Both the position numbers and the translations under genes were made by a program. 10,507 nucleotides of DNA from CAYZXL01 sp964482435 (GTDB lineage: Bacteria > Auribacterota > JABMQX01): NCBI GenBank assembly GCA_964482435.1, contig CAYZXL010000107.1:1-10507 (forward strand). The letters are read 5' to 3'. Below the pieces are notes generated by a model, which was not told the DNA's origin, did not search any database, and saw nothing but the letters and a program-made list of their open reading frames with translations. Shown here piece by piece: positions 1 to 7,713 of the stretch; the stretch's first letter is position 1, and each line of letters begins with the position of its first letter.

Positions 1-79
1 CCCCCACCCCTCCACCATACTGGGCGGAGGAGTTTTGGCATATCGTGTCGTTGCGAATCACCCCATCACAATCGGCCAG
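1..79 (-). pseudogene. Out-of-frame continuation of the left beta-helix gene
   Basis: Read on the minus strand in the alternative frame, this stretch gives LADCDGVIRNDTICQNSS followed by AQYGGGVG, which is exactly the next rung of the beta-helix repeat. It becomes contiguous with the upstream 213-codon frame if one base is restored in the C-run at 80-84 (G-run on the coding strand). The right-hand paralogue has six Gs at the same point, against five here. The protein therefore extends beyond the left edge, and the stop at 58-60 results from a one-base loss, either a true mutation or a sequencing or assembly error. Confidence 0.8.
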
Positions 80-699
80 CCCCCGCCGTTCACGGCAGAG
101 TTGCCGACAATCAGGTTTCCCTCGATGACCCCGTCGCACTTGTACACCCCGCCCCCCTCCGAGGCGGCCGAGTTCCCGTAAATGAAGTTGTTCCGGATCA
201 CCCCATCGCAGTAACCAAGCCCCCCACCGTTCTGTGCGGAGTTTCCGGCAATGACGTTGTTCTCGATGACGGCATGAGAGTGTTGAGCCGCTGTGCCACC
301 ACAGACGCCTCCGCCGTCGGCGCCTTTGCCATTCCGAATGGTAAAGCCGGAGAGTGCACAGGTGTCGTTCTCGGTGCCAGCGAAGGTCACTGTGGCGCCG
401 AGGTTATTGCCATCAATGACCGTGTTCTTAACGACGCCCCAATCAGTCGGGTCGGTGCTCCGAAGGGTTATGTTTTTACCACCGAAGGCGATGTTTTCGG
501 TGTAAGTCCCTTGCTCGACGAGGACTTCGTCGCCATCCGAGGCGGCGGTTATGCCTTCCTGGATGGTTTCAAAGGCAGTTGCCCAAGACATGCCGTCGCC
601 AGATGAACCGACCGAATCGTCCACATACCAAGTCGCCGCCGCGGCTGCGCTGAGAATGAAACAAAAGGACATGGGGAAGAGTCTGATAATGCTCTTCAT
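58..699 (-). CDS. Secreted right-handed beta-helix repeat protein, left copy (frameshifted, runs off left edge)
   Basis: Seen: 213 codons from an ATG at 697-699, preceded by a strong ribosome site (ATAAGGAGT) about 8 bases upstream. Residues 1-22 form a signal peptide with an Ala-rich end. Next comes WYVDDSV (about 24-30) and the GDGMSWATAFETIQEGI block, typical of DUF1565/pectate-lyase-like beta-helix proteins. From about residue 144 there are rungs of 23-24 residues built on CDGVIxNNxIxGNSAxxxGGG, each with one Cys. The frame ends at 58-60 with an abnormal tail (GGGWPIVMG). In another frame the rungs continue to the window edge, so this is a frameshifted part of a longer gene. Inference: an exported surface or extracellular protein, possibly carbohydrate-binding or lyase-like; no catalytic residues can be assigned. 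The right-hand paralogue at 9877 is about 80% identical in protein by eye. Confidence 0.85.
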   Translation of the reverse strand: MKSIIRLFPMSFCFILSAAAAATWYVDDSVGSSGDGMSWATAFETIQEGITAASDGDEVLVEQGTYTENIAFGGKNITLRSTDPTDWGVVKNTVIDGNNLGATVTFAGTENDTCALSGFTIRNGKGADGGGVCGGTAAQHSHAVIENNVIAGNSAQNGGGLGYCDGVIRNNFIYGNSAASEGGGVYKCDGVIEGNLIVGNSAVNGGGWPIVMG

Positions 700-780
700 C
701 TGAGGTACTCCTTATGCTAAGACGTCCCTTAGTGATGCGTCTTCACGAGGATAGGGAAACGGTGTTCAGGAAGATAGTAC
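700..780 (-). repeat. Conserved leader of the left beta-helix gene, shared with the right copy
   Basis: The 81 bases immediately upstream of the left beta-helix ATG align without gaps to the 81 bases upstream of the right copy (9796-9876), with 56 identical positions by hand count. The best-conserved part is the ribosome site CATAAGGAGT and the bases beside it. The duplication therefore included the upstream region and probably the promoter. No strong sigma-70 hexamers were found in either copy. Beyond 780 the similarity fades. Confidence 0.7.
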
Positions 781-939
781 GCCACGTGAAACGCTAATCG
801 CAAGTCAAGAAAAAACGGCGGCAAAAGGGCGGAAGCAAATCACGGGCTGACCAGGTGGCTACGGCCGCCAACGAGATAGTAGATGGCAGAACGCGGCCGC
901 TCGCGATGCGTTTGCCGGAGGTAATCTACACGGCGAAAG

Positions 940-970
940 AGCCCGGACCTGGATTCTTCCGGTTCGGGCT
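940..970 (-). terminator. Terminator-like hairpin
   Basis: AGCCCGGACC (940-949) pairs with GGTTCGGGCT (961-970) over ten base pairs, one of them G-T, around an 11-base loop. T-rich tracts lie on both sides: TTCCTTCTTC on the plus strand after 970, and TCTTTC on the minus strand beyond 940. It could stop minus-strand transcription coming from the YetA-like gene, about 370 bases upstream on that strand, before it enters the left beta-helix gene. The distance from the stop codon and the interrupted T-tract lower confidence. Confidence 0.4.
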
Positions 971-1114
971 TTCCTTCTTCAAACGCGTCTCGCAAGTAGA
1001 TGCTGGACTGTCGAGTAAAACAACATCTCATGACCGAAAAGGTTGCCAGCCTCCCCCCGAATGGACACCAGCCACTTGCCAGTCCCTTCCCCAACGCTGA
1101 AAACGCGATCGCGG

Positions 1115-1160
1115 ATGTGCACAGAAGCCTTTCTCGCGCTTTCGCAATTATGCTCGACGA
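1115..1160 (+). repeat. Diverged copy of the short dispersed repeat
   Basis: The 45 bases at 1117-1161 or so align without gaps with the repeat at 7551-7595: 33 of 45 positions match by hand count. The shared blocks are ACAGAAG near the left end, CGCGCTTTCGC in the middle and CTCGACGAC at the right end. It lies in the same orientation as the 7548 copy. Read from ATG 1115 it gives MCTEAFLALSQLCSTT against MSTEENRALSPEYSTT. Most differences change the amino acid, so any coding role here has decayed. Confidence 0.5.
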
Positions 1161-1340
1161 CTTATTCGAAAGGTCGGGACACGCGTTTCAGACTACCTGA
1201 AAAGCCTGTCTCTCTCTTTTGCTCGGCAACGTGCATTCCCCGGATCGCAATGGAACTCGCTTAATCGGGGTGACTTCCGGCGAGGGGCCCGTTGGCGGAC
1301 AGTGCGGAGTCCGAGGGCACCTCAACCCTCCTGACATTGG

Positions 1341-4016
1341 CTAATCGTTTTCTCCTATCCGGTAAAATCTCTTCGGAACACCGGGAGATAGAAGAGGCGC
1401 TGAAGGATCAACCCACGTGGTCACACCGTCGCCAGTCGAGGGAATGCTGCCCTCCGCGATCTCCCATGAGAGCATGTCACTGGAGCGATACACTGAATAT
1501 GTCTTACCCGGAAGGCTGTTCCAGGCAAGAGTGATGTTGCCCACGCCGCTTGGCTTGACCTGGGTAACACGGAATTGGGAAGCGATTGCATCGGCAAAAT
1601 GAATGAAAACCATTCCGCTGGGCACGACGTTCGCGATTTCTTTCATTGAGTGGTACTGGCTCGTATCCCCCTCGTAGTAGGGATCCCGGCTGCCGGTGTT
1701 GAAGCATGGGAGCGCGTACTCGTCCAGCCAGTTTCGGTCGCCCGTGACTCCATAACCATAGGCAAAGGCATCCGCGGCGAGCAACATCCATGCGTTGATC
1801 TCGTCACCCGTATAGCTGCTGAACCACGCGCGATCGTCCTCGCGGGTGAGATTGTTCGGGTCCGACATGGCCTGCAGAAGACTTGTCAAGCCTGGCTCCG
1901 CTGCGGAGTCAACAGGAATTCCTCCATCCCGCGCCACAATGATATACTCGGCCATGCTCCGGACAAGAAGTGCGTCCGGCCAACTGGCGCCGGTGAAACG
2001 GTCCCTCTCACACAGATACCAGCGTGCGGCGCCTGCGGCCCCGTCCAGATAAGCCAGGTCGCCGGTCAAACGCCATGCCCACACGAAGATGCGCTGGGCG
2101 TTGGCCACAGCCCGGGGGATGGGGCGCTCCTCCTCAAACACCATGTAACCCTCGCCATTGCCGCCGCCCCAGGCGCTGCGGGCGCATTCCGTATCGTTCG
2201 TGTTGCGGGCTCGCCACAGGGTGTTGTCGGCGAATTCAATAGCAGCCTCTCGTACAACATCGTCTCCCGTCAGCAACGCCCATGCCGCCATGCCGGACAC
2301 TCCCCAGTACGTGTCGGGTGACGGATTACAGCAGTTACGGTGAGGATTGGTCAATCCCGCTTCGTTGTGGTAGCTGTGCCCCCAGGAGCCGCCTTCCCAC
2401 CAAGAACGATCCACGTCGTATCCTCGCTTCCGCGAATGGAAAATGTCTATATCTGCAAAATGGACGTTGGCCGCATGCGCCAATCTCCACCAGTCGGGAT
2501 CTCCGGTCCGGAGGGCCTGGTACAAGAACCCGAGGTTCATGTCGTATTTCAGGTTGTAGGGGCTGCGGGAATTCTCGAAATCCGTCGGCACATCGCCGAA
2601 GTCCGTCCACCCAAAGTAATCCCACCGTCTGCGGGCATCGAGGATGCTCGTGGCACATTCGCTCAGGTCGTTGTTGCAGTCGTCCTGGGTATGCTGCGTA
2701 TCGTCGAGTTGAGCGTCAAGATAGTCCTCGTACTCGTCAAATCTCCCTTCCACGCGTGGCCCTACAAAGCCCAGCGCATGGGTGGCTCGCAACCAGTCAA
2801 GGCTCGGGGCCGCGTATATCGGATACGGCGGCCGGACGGCCGGATCGAGGCTGATCCAGACATCGTGGGTCTTCTGTTCGCCCGCTCGCAGGCGATGCAC
2901 CGTGGAGAATTCCTCGGGGAAGATCCCGAACTCGAGGTTGCCATTTCGTATCCTCAGAGCCTTCGGGAAGAGCTCACGGAACCACGGCACATCAAGCCGA
3001 ACGCCACCTGCGGTGATTGTGCCGTCAGCGACGTCACCTTGGTCGATGAGCTCCTCGCCTCGCGTGTATCGGAAGCCGCGAAACGTGGCGCCGCCCTGCA
3101 TGCGCGAGACCCGGTGCGAGCCGAGCGTCGCTCGCAGGTCAGCATAGTAATCCCAGCGGTCAGTTCCACTGGAGTCTTGATAAAGCAGCTCGGCAGGTCC
3201 AGAAGGCGGGTCAGCGAGGCTCAATGCCCATGTGATGTCCTCAACTTCGATGCGGTTCGGACTCAAAAGGCCGTTGCAGACAGGTTGGCCTGGGTCTGGA
3301 TAACTGCATTCGCCGTTGTCCGCATCGGGCGCCTCGGCCCAGGTGAGAGCCGCCCTATGGTTGGTCAGTGTAATGCGAACCCTCGCATAGGGAAGACCAG
3401 CGTAGAAGTGAAGTCGACCAACGAGGTCGAGACCAGAGACGGCCTCCTCAGCGCGCACTCGAATCATGGCCCTCAAAGGGCCTTCGTCCACAACCTCCAC
3501 GTCGGCAACCACGCTGTCCACGCTCAAACTCCCTCCCGTCAATAGGGTCTCGCCGTCGCCGCTTGTCACGCTTCCCAGGAGGTCGCTCATGGCGGGAATT
3601 TCCCAATGTCCGGCTCCTGTGTCCACGGCAACGCCCCCGCCCGGCAACGCAGTGACTGCTACCCGCGGTGACGGCAATGGGGCGGCGCCTTCACCGAGGA
3701 AGTAAGCGATTCCCGGCTTCGCCTGGAAGTCCACAAGAAGCCAGGTCATTTGTCCTCTCTCTCCGAGTGCCACTACCTCCCGGATCTGCGTCGGAATGGG
3801 ACCCGAAGCGTTCAGCACGGTGAGCCTGTCTGACGAGGGAGCTTGAGCTGGCAATGGCACACCCACGGTGACTGGAGCGGGACCAGCGGCGCCTTCGGGG
3901 AAGATAATGGTCAAAGAGATGGGCAATTCTGCTTGACCATCTGCTGTCCGGACCAAGCAGACCGGAAACGACACTGCGAGCGCAACCGAGATTGTAACTC
4001 CCACCTTATTCTTCAT
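1341..4016 (-). CDS. Secreted PcRGLX/YetA-like exo-rhamnogalacturonan lyase family protein with C-terminal FN3-like domain
   Basis: An 891-residue protein. The start at 4014-4016 is chosen over an in-frame start 20 codons upstream because it is directly preceded by GAGGAAGAGGAAACC and followed at once by a signal peptide (MKNKVGVTISVALAVSF, cleavage near ADGQA, residues 25-29). Residues about 30-115 resemble the RIFT-barrel N-terminal domain of PcRGLX/YetA proteins (VTVGVPLP, then MTWLLVDFQA at 90-99). A beta-sandwich region follows (about 115-390), then a helical toroid (about 400-810; YDMNLGFLYQALRTGDPDWW at 491-510 is typical). Residues about 815-891 form the FN3-like module ending RFYRI, common in this type of bacterium. 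Known of the family: fungal PcRGLX is an exo-acting rhamnogalacturonan lyase (PL26). Inference: exported cleavage of a rhamnogalacturonan-type backbone; the catalytic residues could not be verified by eye. It is divergent from the GH127 gene. Confidence 0.72.
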   Translation of the reverse strand: MKNKVGVTISVALAVSFPVCLVRTADGQAELPISLTIIFPEGAAGPAPVTVGVPLPAQAPSSDRLTVLNASGPIPTQIREVVALGERGQMTWLLVDFQAKPGIAYFLGEGAAPLPSPRVAVTALPGGGVAVDTGAGHWEIPAMSDLLGSVTSGDGETLLTGGSLSVDSVVADVEVVDEGPLRAMIRVRAEEAVSGLDLVGRLHFYAGLPYARVRITLTNHRAALTWAEAPDADNGECSYPDPGQPVCNGLLSPNRIEVEDITWALSLADPPSGPAELLYQDSSGTDRWDYYADLRATLGSHRVSRMQGGATFRGFRYTRGEELIDQGDVADGTITAGGVRLDVPWFRELFPKALRIRNGNLEFGIFPEEFSTVHRLRAGEQKTHDVWISLDPAVRPPYPIYAAPSLDWLRATHALGFVGPRVEGRFDEYEDYLDAQLDDTQHTQDDCNNDLSECATSILDARRRWDYFGWTDFGDVPTDFENSRSPYNLKYDMNLGFLYQALRTGDPDWWRLAHAANVHFADIDIFHSRKRGYDVDRSWWEGGSWGHSYHNEAGLTNPHRNCCNPSPDTYWGVSGMAAWALLTGDDVVREAAIEFADNTLWRARNTNDTECARSAWGGGNGEGYMVFEEERPIPRAVANAQRIFVWAWRLTGDLAYLDGAAGAARWYLCERDRFTGASWPDALLVRSMAEYIIVARDGGIPVDSAAEPGLTSLLQAMSDPNNLTREDDRAWFSSYTGDEINAWMLLAADAFAYGYGVTGDRNWLDEYALPCFNTGSRDPYYEGDTSQYHSMKEIANVVPSGMVFIHFADAIASQFRVTQVKPSGVGNITLAWNSLPGKTYSVYRSSDMLSWEIAEGSIPSTGDGVTTWVDPSAPLLSPGVPKRFYRIGEND

Positions 4017-4526
4017 GGTTTCCTCTTCCTCGTCAGCGCTCGTTTGACGCCGAAACCAGCAACCCCAAGCTGCCACTTTTTCGGAAATCCTTCGATCGCC
4101 TGCCGTGCGGGAAAATTACGTTGAGTCGAGTCTCAAAACAGGCTGCCCGAGTCTATCGAACTCCCCATGAAAAGGGAAGAAGGAGGACGAATCACACCTC
4201 GCCGGATCCTCGACCAAGCCAGCGGACATTCTGTGGAAGGGCAAGAACCCCGATATTAGGCGCCCATGAGAGGGGCCGTCCGGAGACATCCCACCCTCGA
4301 ATCGGCCGGGGGCCCTTTCGGTCCCCTTCGGACCTGTTTGGTGTGATAGAATTCGCCGGAAACGCGCGATCGGGTGGCAGCGTAACCGCAAGACGAATCA
4401 CGCAAACCACCCTCTCAGAACTGCCAGCAAGAGAAGCCAGGATTCCTCGATGGGCAATCTCGGCCTTCCGGGATCTCTCAAGGGGATTCCTGAACATGGA
4501 TCAGACACCGGAGGTGAACACGTCTG
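4017..4526. promoter_or_regulatory. Divergent intergenic control region between YetA-like and GH127 genes
   Basis: About 510 bases separate the two divergent start codons. Small open frames here have no support. Both promoters should lie in this region. Visible candidates are a perfect 5-bp inverted repeat TTGAG-N6-CTCAA (4121-4136), an extended -10-like TGATAGAAT (4344-4352, plus strand), and a small hairpin GGTCC-N5-GGACC (4320-4334). The GH127 ribosome site GGAGGTG (4510-4516) lies 10 bases before its ATG. None of the promoter or operator calls is more than a candidate. Confidence 0.45.
4344..4352 (+). promoter_or_regulatory. Candidate extended -10 element for the GH127 gene
   Basis: TG-A-TAGAAT matches the extended -10 pattern (TGN plus five of six TATAAT bases), about 170 bases upstream of the GH127 start. 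No -35 match is present at the usual distance. It is a weak candidate, given mainly because no better one was found. Confidence 0.25.
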
Positions 4527-6875
4527 ATGAACAGTCACGCCGACTTAAACACGAGTGAGAAAGCAGGGCGTTATCGCTTGTCGTTGTGGCCGACACGGGT
4601 GGCTCTCCTGACTGGACTGGTGACGATTGCACCCGGCTGTACAGAGGCGGCCGACATAGGAACCGTTGCTTTCCAGACTCCGACCGCCCCGAGGTATTCG
4701 TTTGAAGGACCGGTGGCAGACAGGATTGAAGCCAACCTCGACAACTGGCTGCTGCCGGTGCCTGCTGCAAATCCCGGGATGATTGAGATGTTTCGCTTAC
4801 GCGACCGGATGCCAGTTCCGGACCTTGTCCCGTGGGCCGGCGAGTTCATTGGCAAGTACTTGATCTCAGCCGTCCAGGCAAGACGAATGGTTGATGCCCC
4901 GGCATTCGATAGGTTTCTGCGCGATTTGATTGGAGAATTCATCTCAACGCAGGCTAATGATGGTTACCTGGGTCCATTTCGGAACGAGGAACGCTTGCTC
5001 GGCCACTGGGACCTTTGGGGGCACTATCACTGCATGCTGGGGCTGATGATGTGGTACGAGGATACAGGTGACAAAACTGCCTTGGACTGTGCCGTACGTG
5101 CCGCCGACCTGATCTGCAAGATTTACCTGGATACCGAGAGACGGCCCATTCAGGCAGGCTCCGACGAGATGAACCTCTCTGTCGTTCACGCTCTGGGACG
5201 GCTTTACCGTCACACGGGCGATCAGTGCTACCTCCGGATGATGCGCATCATCGAGAAGGACTGGGAAACGCCCCCCGCCGGAGACTACTTCCGGCAAGGG
5301 TTGGCGAACGTTCCCTTCTACAAAACGCCGAGACCCAGATGGGAAAGCCTCCACGCGATTCAAGGTCTGGTCGAGCTCTACCGAATCACCGGAGACGCGG
5401 ACTACAGGACAGCCTTTACGAACCTGTGGCACAGCATTGCCTTGAACGATATGCATAACACCGGCGCCTTCTCTACGGGGGAGGGTGCCGTTGGAAGTCC
5501 TTACAGGTCTGGCTCCATTGAAACGTGTTGTCAGGTCGCCTGGACGTGTATGACCACGGACATGCTGTACTTGACAGGCGACTCCAGAATTGCCGACGAA
5601 CTCGAGCGAGGCTTTTGGAACGCGATCTTGGGTTACCAGCACCCTTCCGGGCGCTGGTGCACGTACGATACACCCATGAATGGGAAACGGACGGCTTCGG
5701 CTCACAGTATCGTCTTTCAGTCCCGGCCGGGGACTCCCGAGCTCAACTGCTGCTCGGTGAACGGTCCACGAGGCTTGGGCATGCTCAGCGAATGGGCCCT
5801 TCTGACAAACGCGGCAGGCGACCTCATCATCAACTATTATGGCCCGATGCGGGCCGAGGTCACTCTCTCGCGAGGACAAAGGGTGCGGCTGATACAGGAA
5901 ACGGAGTATCCAGAAGATGGGGGTATCTCCATCGCAATCTCTCCTGAACAACCCGCTGAGTTCTCTGTCCACCTGCGAATTCCTGGCTGGTCCAAAGCGG
6001 CGACCGTCAGAGTCAATGGCACCGCCCTGGACGGTCTCAAGGCAGGGGCGTACTTCGCCGTGAGACGCAAATGGAAATCCGACGACAAGGTTCAGCTCGA
6101 CCTGGATCTGTCCCTCCACACGTGGATCGGGGACGAAGAAATGGACAGGACGGTTTCCTTGTACCGCGGTCCGCTGCTCCTTGCTTACGACCAGAAGTAT
6201 AATGCTTTCGACAGCAATGACGTCGGGACTTTGAACTATCAAGACCTTTCTTTCCAGGTGAGAAAAGCTCCGGCCGGACGATTTCCTCCGATTGTTCTCC
6301 TTCGACTCAGGTCATTGGATGGGCGGGAAATGAACCTCTGTGATTTTGCGTCCGCGGGAGTTTACGGCACGGAGTATCTCTCCTGGATACCTGTGGTCAA
6401 TGCCCCGCCTCCCCCCTTTCGTCTCAGGGAACCGCGGAACGAACAGCGCATTCCGGCCGGCCCCAACAAATTCACATGGACGGGACCGAGAAGAGCTGAC
6501 GGCAGAACGTATCGCTTTTCCGTCGCCACCGACGGGACGATGAGAGACCCAATCATCACGTCTTCAGACACGGACCGGCCGTCTCACGTGGTGCGGGAGG
6601 GTCTCGAAACAGAAGGAACATTTTATTGGCAGGTCATCGCTCGCAACAATCAGGGGACCACAGCCAATGTGGCCGGCCCTCACTCTTTTATCGTGGACAA
6701 AGCGATTCCGAATCCGTACTTGGAACACCCCTCTCTCCTGGAAATGCGGGAAGACGGATTGGTCGCTGGGTCGTACTTGAATGGGAATGGGTCGCCAGTC
6801 TATGGGTACCTGAAGGAAGCGAGAGACGTTACTCCCACTGAGGATCGGCACGGCCGTGAGAACGGGGCGCTATGA
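4527..6875 (+). CDS. Secreted GH127 (DUF1680) beta-L-arabinofuranosidase-like enzyme, cut short by an in-frame TGA inside its LamG domain
   Basis: Residues 1-782, with ribosome site GGAGGTG 10 bases before the ATG. Residues about 17-42 (basic, then VALLTGLVTIAPG, ending TEAA) form an export signal. Residues about 55-440 are the (alpha/alpha)6 barrel of the DUF1680/GH127 family; about 440-625 are beta-sandwich. The zinc/thiolate site of the family is visible as E332-T-C334 and C408-C409. The spacing matches E338, C340, C417 and C418 of the Bifidobacterium enzyme HypBA1, making C408 the likely nucleophile. The general acid cannot be placed surely; E319 is a candidate. Residues about 628-725 are FN3-like (EGTFYWQVIARNNQG). 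Residues about 741-782 (EDGLVAGSYLNGNG ... TEDRHGRENGAL) are the first strands of a LamG domain, where TGA stops the frame. The stop falls mid-domain and the frame stays open behind it, so the native protein was probably 945 residues. Confidence 0.85.
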   Translation: MNSHADLNTSEKAGRYRLSLWPTRVALLTGLVTIAPGCTEAADIGTVAFQTPTAPRYSFEGPVADRIEANLDNWLLPVPAANPGMIEMFRLRDRMPVPDLVPWAGEFIGKYLISAVQARRMVDAPAFDRFLRDLIGEFISTQANDGYLGPFRNEERLLGHWDLWGHYHCMLGLMMWYEDTGDKTALDCAVRAADLICKIYLDTERRPIQAGSDEMNLSVVHALGRLYRHTGDQCYLRMMRIIEKDWETPPAGDYFRQGLANVPFYKTPRPRWESLHAIQGLVELYRITGDADYRTAFTNLWHSIALNDMHNTGAFSTGEGAVGSPYRSGSIETCCQVAWTCMTTDMLYLTGDSRIADELERGFWNAILGYQHPSGRWCTYDTPMNGKRTASAHSIVFQSRPGTPELNCCSVNGPRGLGMLSEWALLTNAAGDLIINYYGPMRAEVTLSRGQRVRLIQETEYPEDGGISIAISPEQPAEFSVHLRIPGWSKAATVRVNGTALDGLKAGAYFAVRRKWKSDDKVQLDLDLSLHTWIGDEEMDRTVSLYRGPLLLAYDQKYNAFDSNDVGTLNYQDLSFQVRKAPAGRFPPIVLLRLRSLDGREMNLCDFASAGVYGTEYLSWIPVVNAPPPPFRLREPRNEQRIPAGPNKFTWTGPRRADGRTYRFSVATDGTMRDPIITSSDTDRPSHVVREGLETEGTFYWQVIARNNQGTTANVAGPHSFIVDKAIPNPYLEHPSLLEMREDGLVAGSYLNGNGSPVYGYLKEARDVTPTEDRHGRENGAL

Positions 6876-7364
6876 TTCCGCGGCAACGGAATGTTGCGCT
6901 GTCGGGTTCCGGAGTTCCCGGTGCAGGAATACACTTTCGTGGCCTGGGTCCGTCCAGAAAAACCGCCTGCCGCGAGCCTCTCCCAGGTTTTTAGCGCATG
7001 GTGTCAGGCTGGTGATGACCCCTTACGGGTTGCCATCGAGGGCGAGCGGCTCTTCCTCCGCATCGAGGGGAGTGGAGGCGCTGGTACAGAAGGGGCGCGT
7101 TTCAAGCTCGGAGAATGGATGCACGTCGCGGCAGTGAAGGCGGATGCGTCGCTTCGATTTTATGTAGATGGAGAAGAGGTTGACAATACCCCCTGTCCAG
7201 CAAATCTTGACACCGCTGCTGAAGACTTCGCTCTCGGAGCCAACCCACACTACGGCGGGAACGAGTTCTTCTTCGGATCCATGGACGACTTCGCTTTTTA
7301 CGCCAGGGCACTGGACAAGGCAGCAATTGAACGGATCTACCGTGAGGGGCTGTCCCTGGAATGA
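6876..7364 (+). pseudogene. Remainder of the LamG (concanavalin A-like) domain of the GH127 protein, beyond the TGA
   Basis: Directly after the TGA at 6873-6875 the same frame continues as FRGNGMLRCRVPEFPVQEYT and runs 162 codons to a TGA at 7362-7364. It has the hallmarks of a LamG fold: YTFVAWVRPEKP, LGEWMHVAAVKADASLRFYV, then FFFGSMDDFAFYARAL followed by IERIYREG. The domain's opening strands lie upstream of the stop. If this part is translated alone, the first ATG is at 6891, but there is no ribosome site before it, and a LamG lacking its first strands is unlikely to fold. Known role of such modules: carbohydrate binding or adhesion at the C-terminus of secreted glycosidases. Automated callers will probably list 6891-7364 as a separate gene. 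Confidence 0.8.
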
Positions 7365-7713
7365 TCGAGGCCGACGAGGAAGGGCAGAGCCCAGCCCGGT
7401 GTGAAATCCCCCCAACGACGTTTCCGTGAAAAGACCTCATGCTGCAAAAGATCTCCTCAAGGGTTCATTCTCTCTCCCCAAACGCCTTTTTCGTCGTCGG
7501 AGGGAGAAAGAACATGGCACGGAGCTGAACGCGGGAACTGTACTCTACATGTCTACAGAAGAAAATCGCGCGCTTTCGCCAGAGTACTCGACGACTCCGC
7601 CACAAAGCACTGAAACGTGTTGCAGGCTGGGGAAGAAGGAAGAAAGGCCGCAAGTGGATTCTGGGAAGGGCACCGTCATTGAGGGGAGAGGAGAACGCCA
7701 TCAGAGTGCATAG
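7365..7713. other. Non-coding or decayed stretch carrying one copy of the 45-bp repeat
   Basis: A plus-strand frame (7426-7713, 95 codons) is open and contains the repeat-encoded MSTEENRALSPEYST. The residues just before it (GTVLY) resemble those before the same sequence at 9391-9684 (ETLLS), but the rest is low-complexity and basic, with no domain recognised. A minus-strand frame over the same bases is equally open. The stretch is best read as a remnant that shares an ancestor with 9391-9780. Confidence 0.4.
7548..7592 (+). repeat. 45-bp dispersed repeat, copy flanking the ATPase gene on the left
   Basis: These 45 bases, starting CATGTCTACAGAAG and ending AGAGTACTCGAC, recur on the opposite strand at 9533-9577 with one mismatch (44 of 45). 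The unit contains the 8-bp palindrome GAGTACTC and a GCGCGC core. Read in frame it encodes MSTEENRALSPEYST. Sequence on either side diverges sharply. Function unknown. Confidence 0.85.

Larger units (their letters stand above)
781..1340. other. Non-coding stretch between the left beta-helix gene and the YetA-like gene
   Basis: Open frames of 66-84 codons exist on both strands, but none has a convincing ribosome site, domain or composition, and they overlap one another. The stretch holds the leader edge of the left beta-helix gene, a terminator-like hairpin at 940-970 and a diverged copy of the short dispersed repeat at 1115-1160. The frame at 1043-1264 contains that repeat but is not otherwise recognisable. 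It may be a remnant of the same kind of decayed sequence seen at 7365-7713 and 9140-9795. Confidence 0.5.

Noticed and set aside
1650..3545. Long plus-strand open frames (223 and 401 codons)
   Set aside because: They lie antisense to the well-supported YetA-like gene, have no domains or ribosome sites, and are codon-bias shadows.
4497..4559. 20-codon frame overlapping the GH127 start, as a leader peptide
   Set aside because: It has no ribosome site of its own and no regulatory codon pattern; the overlap is probably chance.
4944..6242. 432-codon minus-strand open frame
   Set aside because: Antisense to the GH127 gene; no recognisable domain, and the plus strand carries the catalytic motifs.
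6873..6875. TGA as selenocysteine or as a reassigned sense codon
   Set aside because: The position is an ordinary LamG strand, the expected residue is not Cys, and TGA ends the ATPase and LamG frames in this window.
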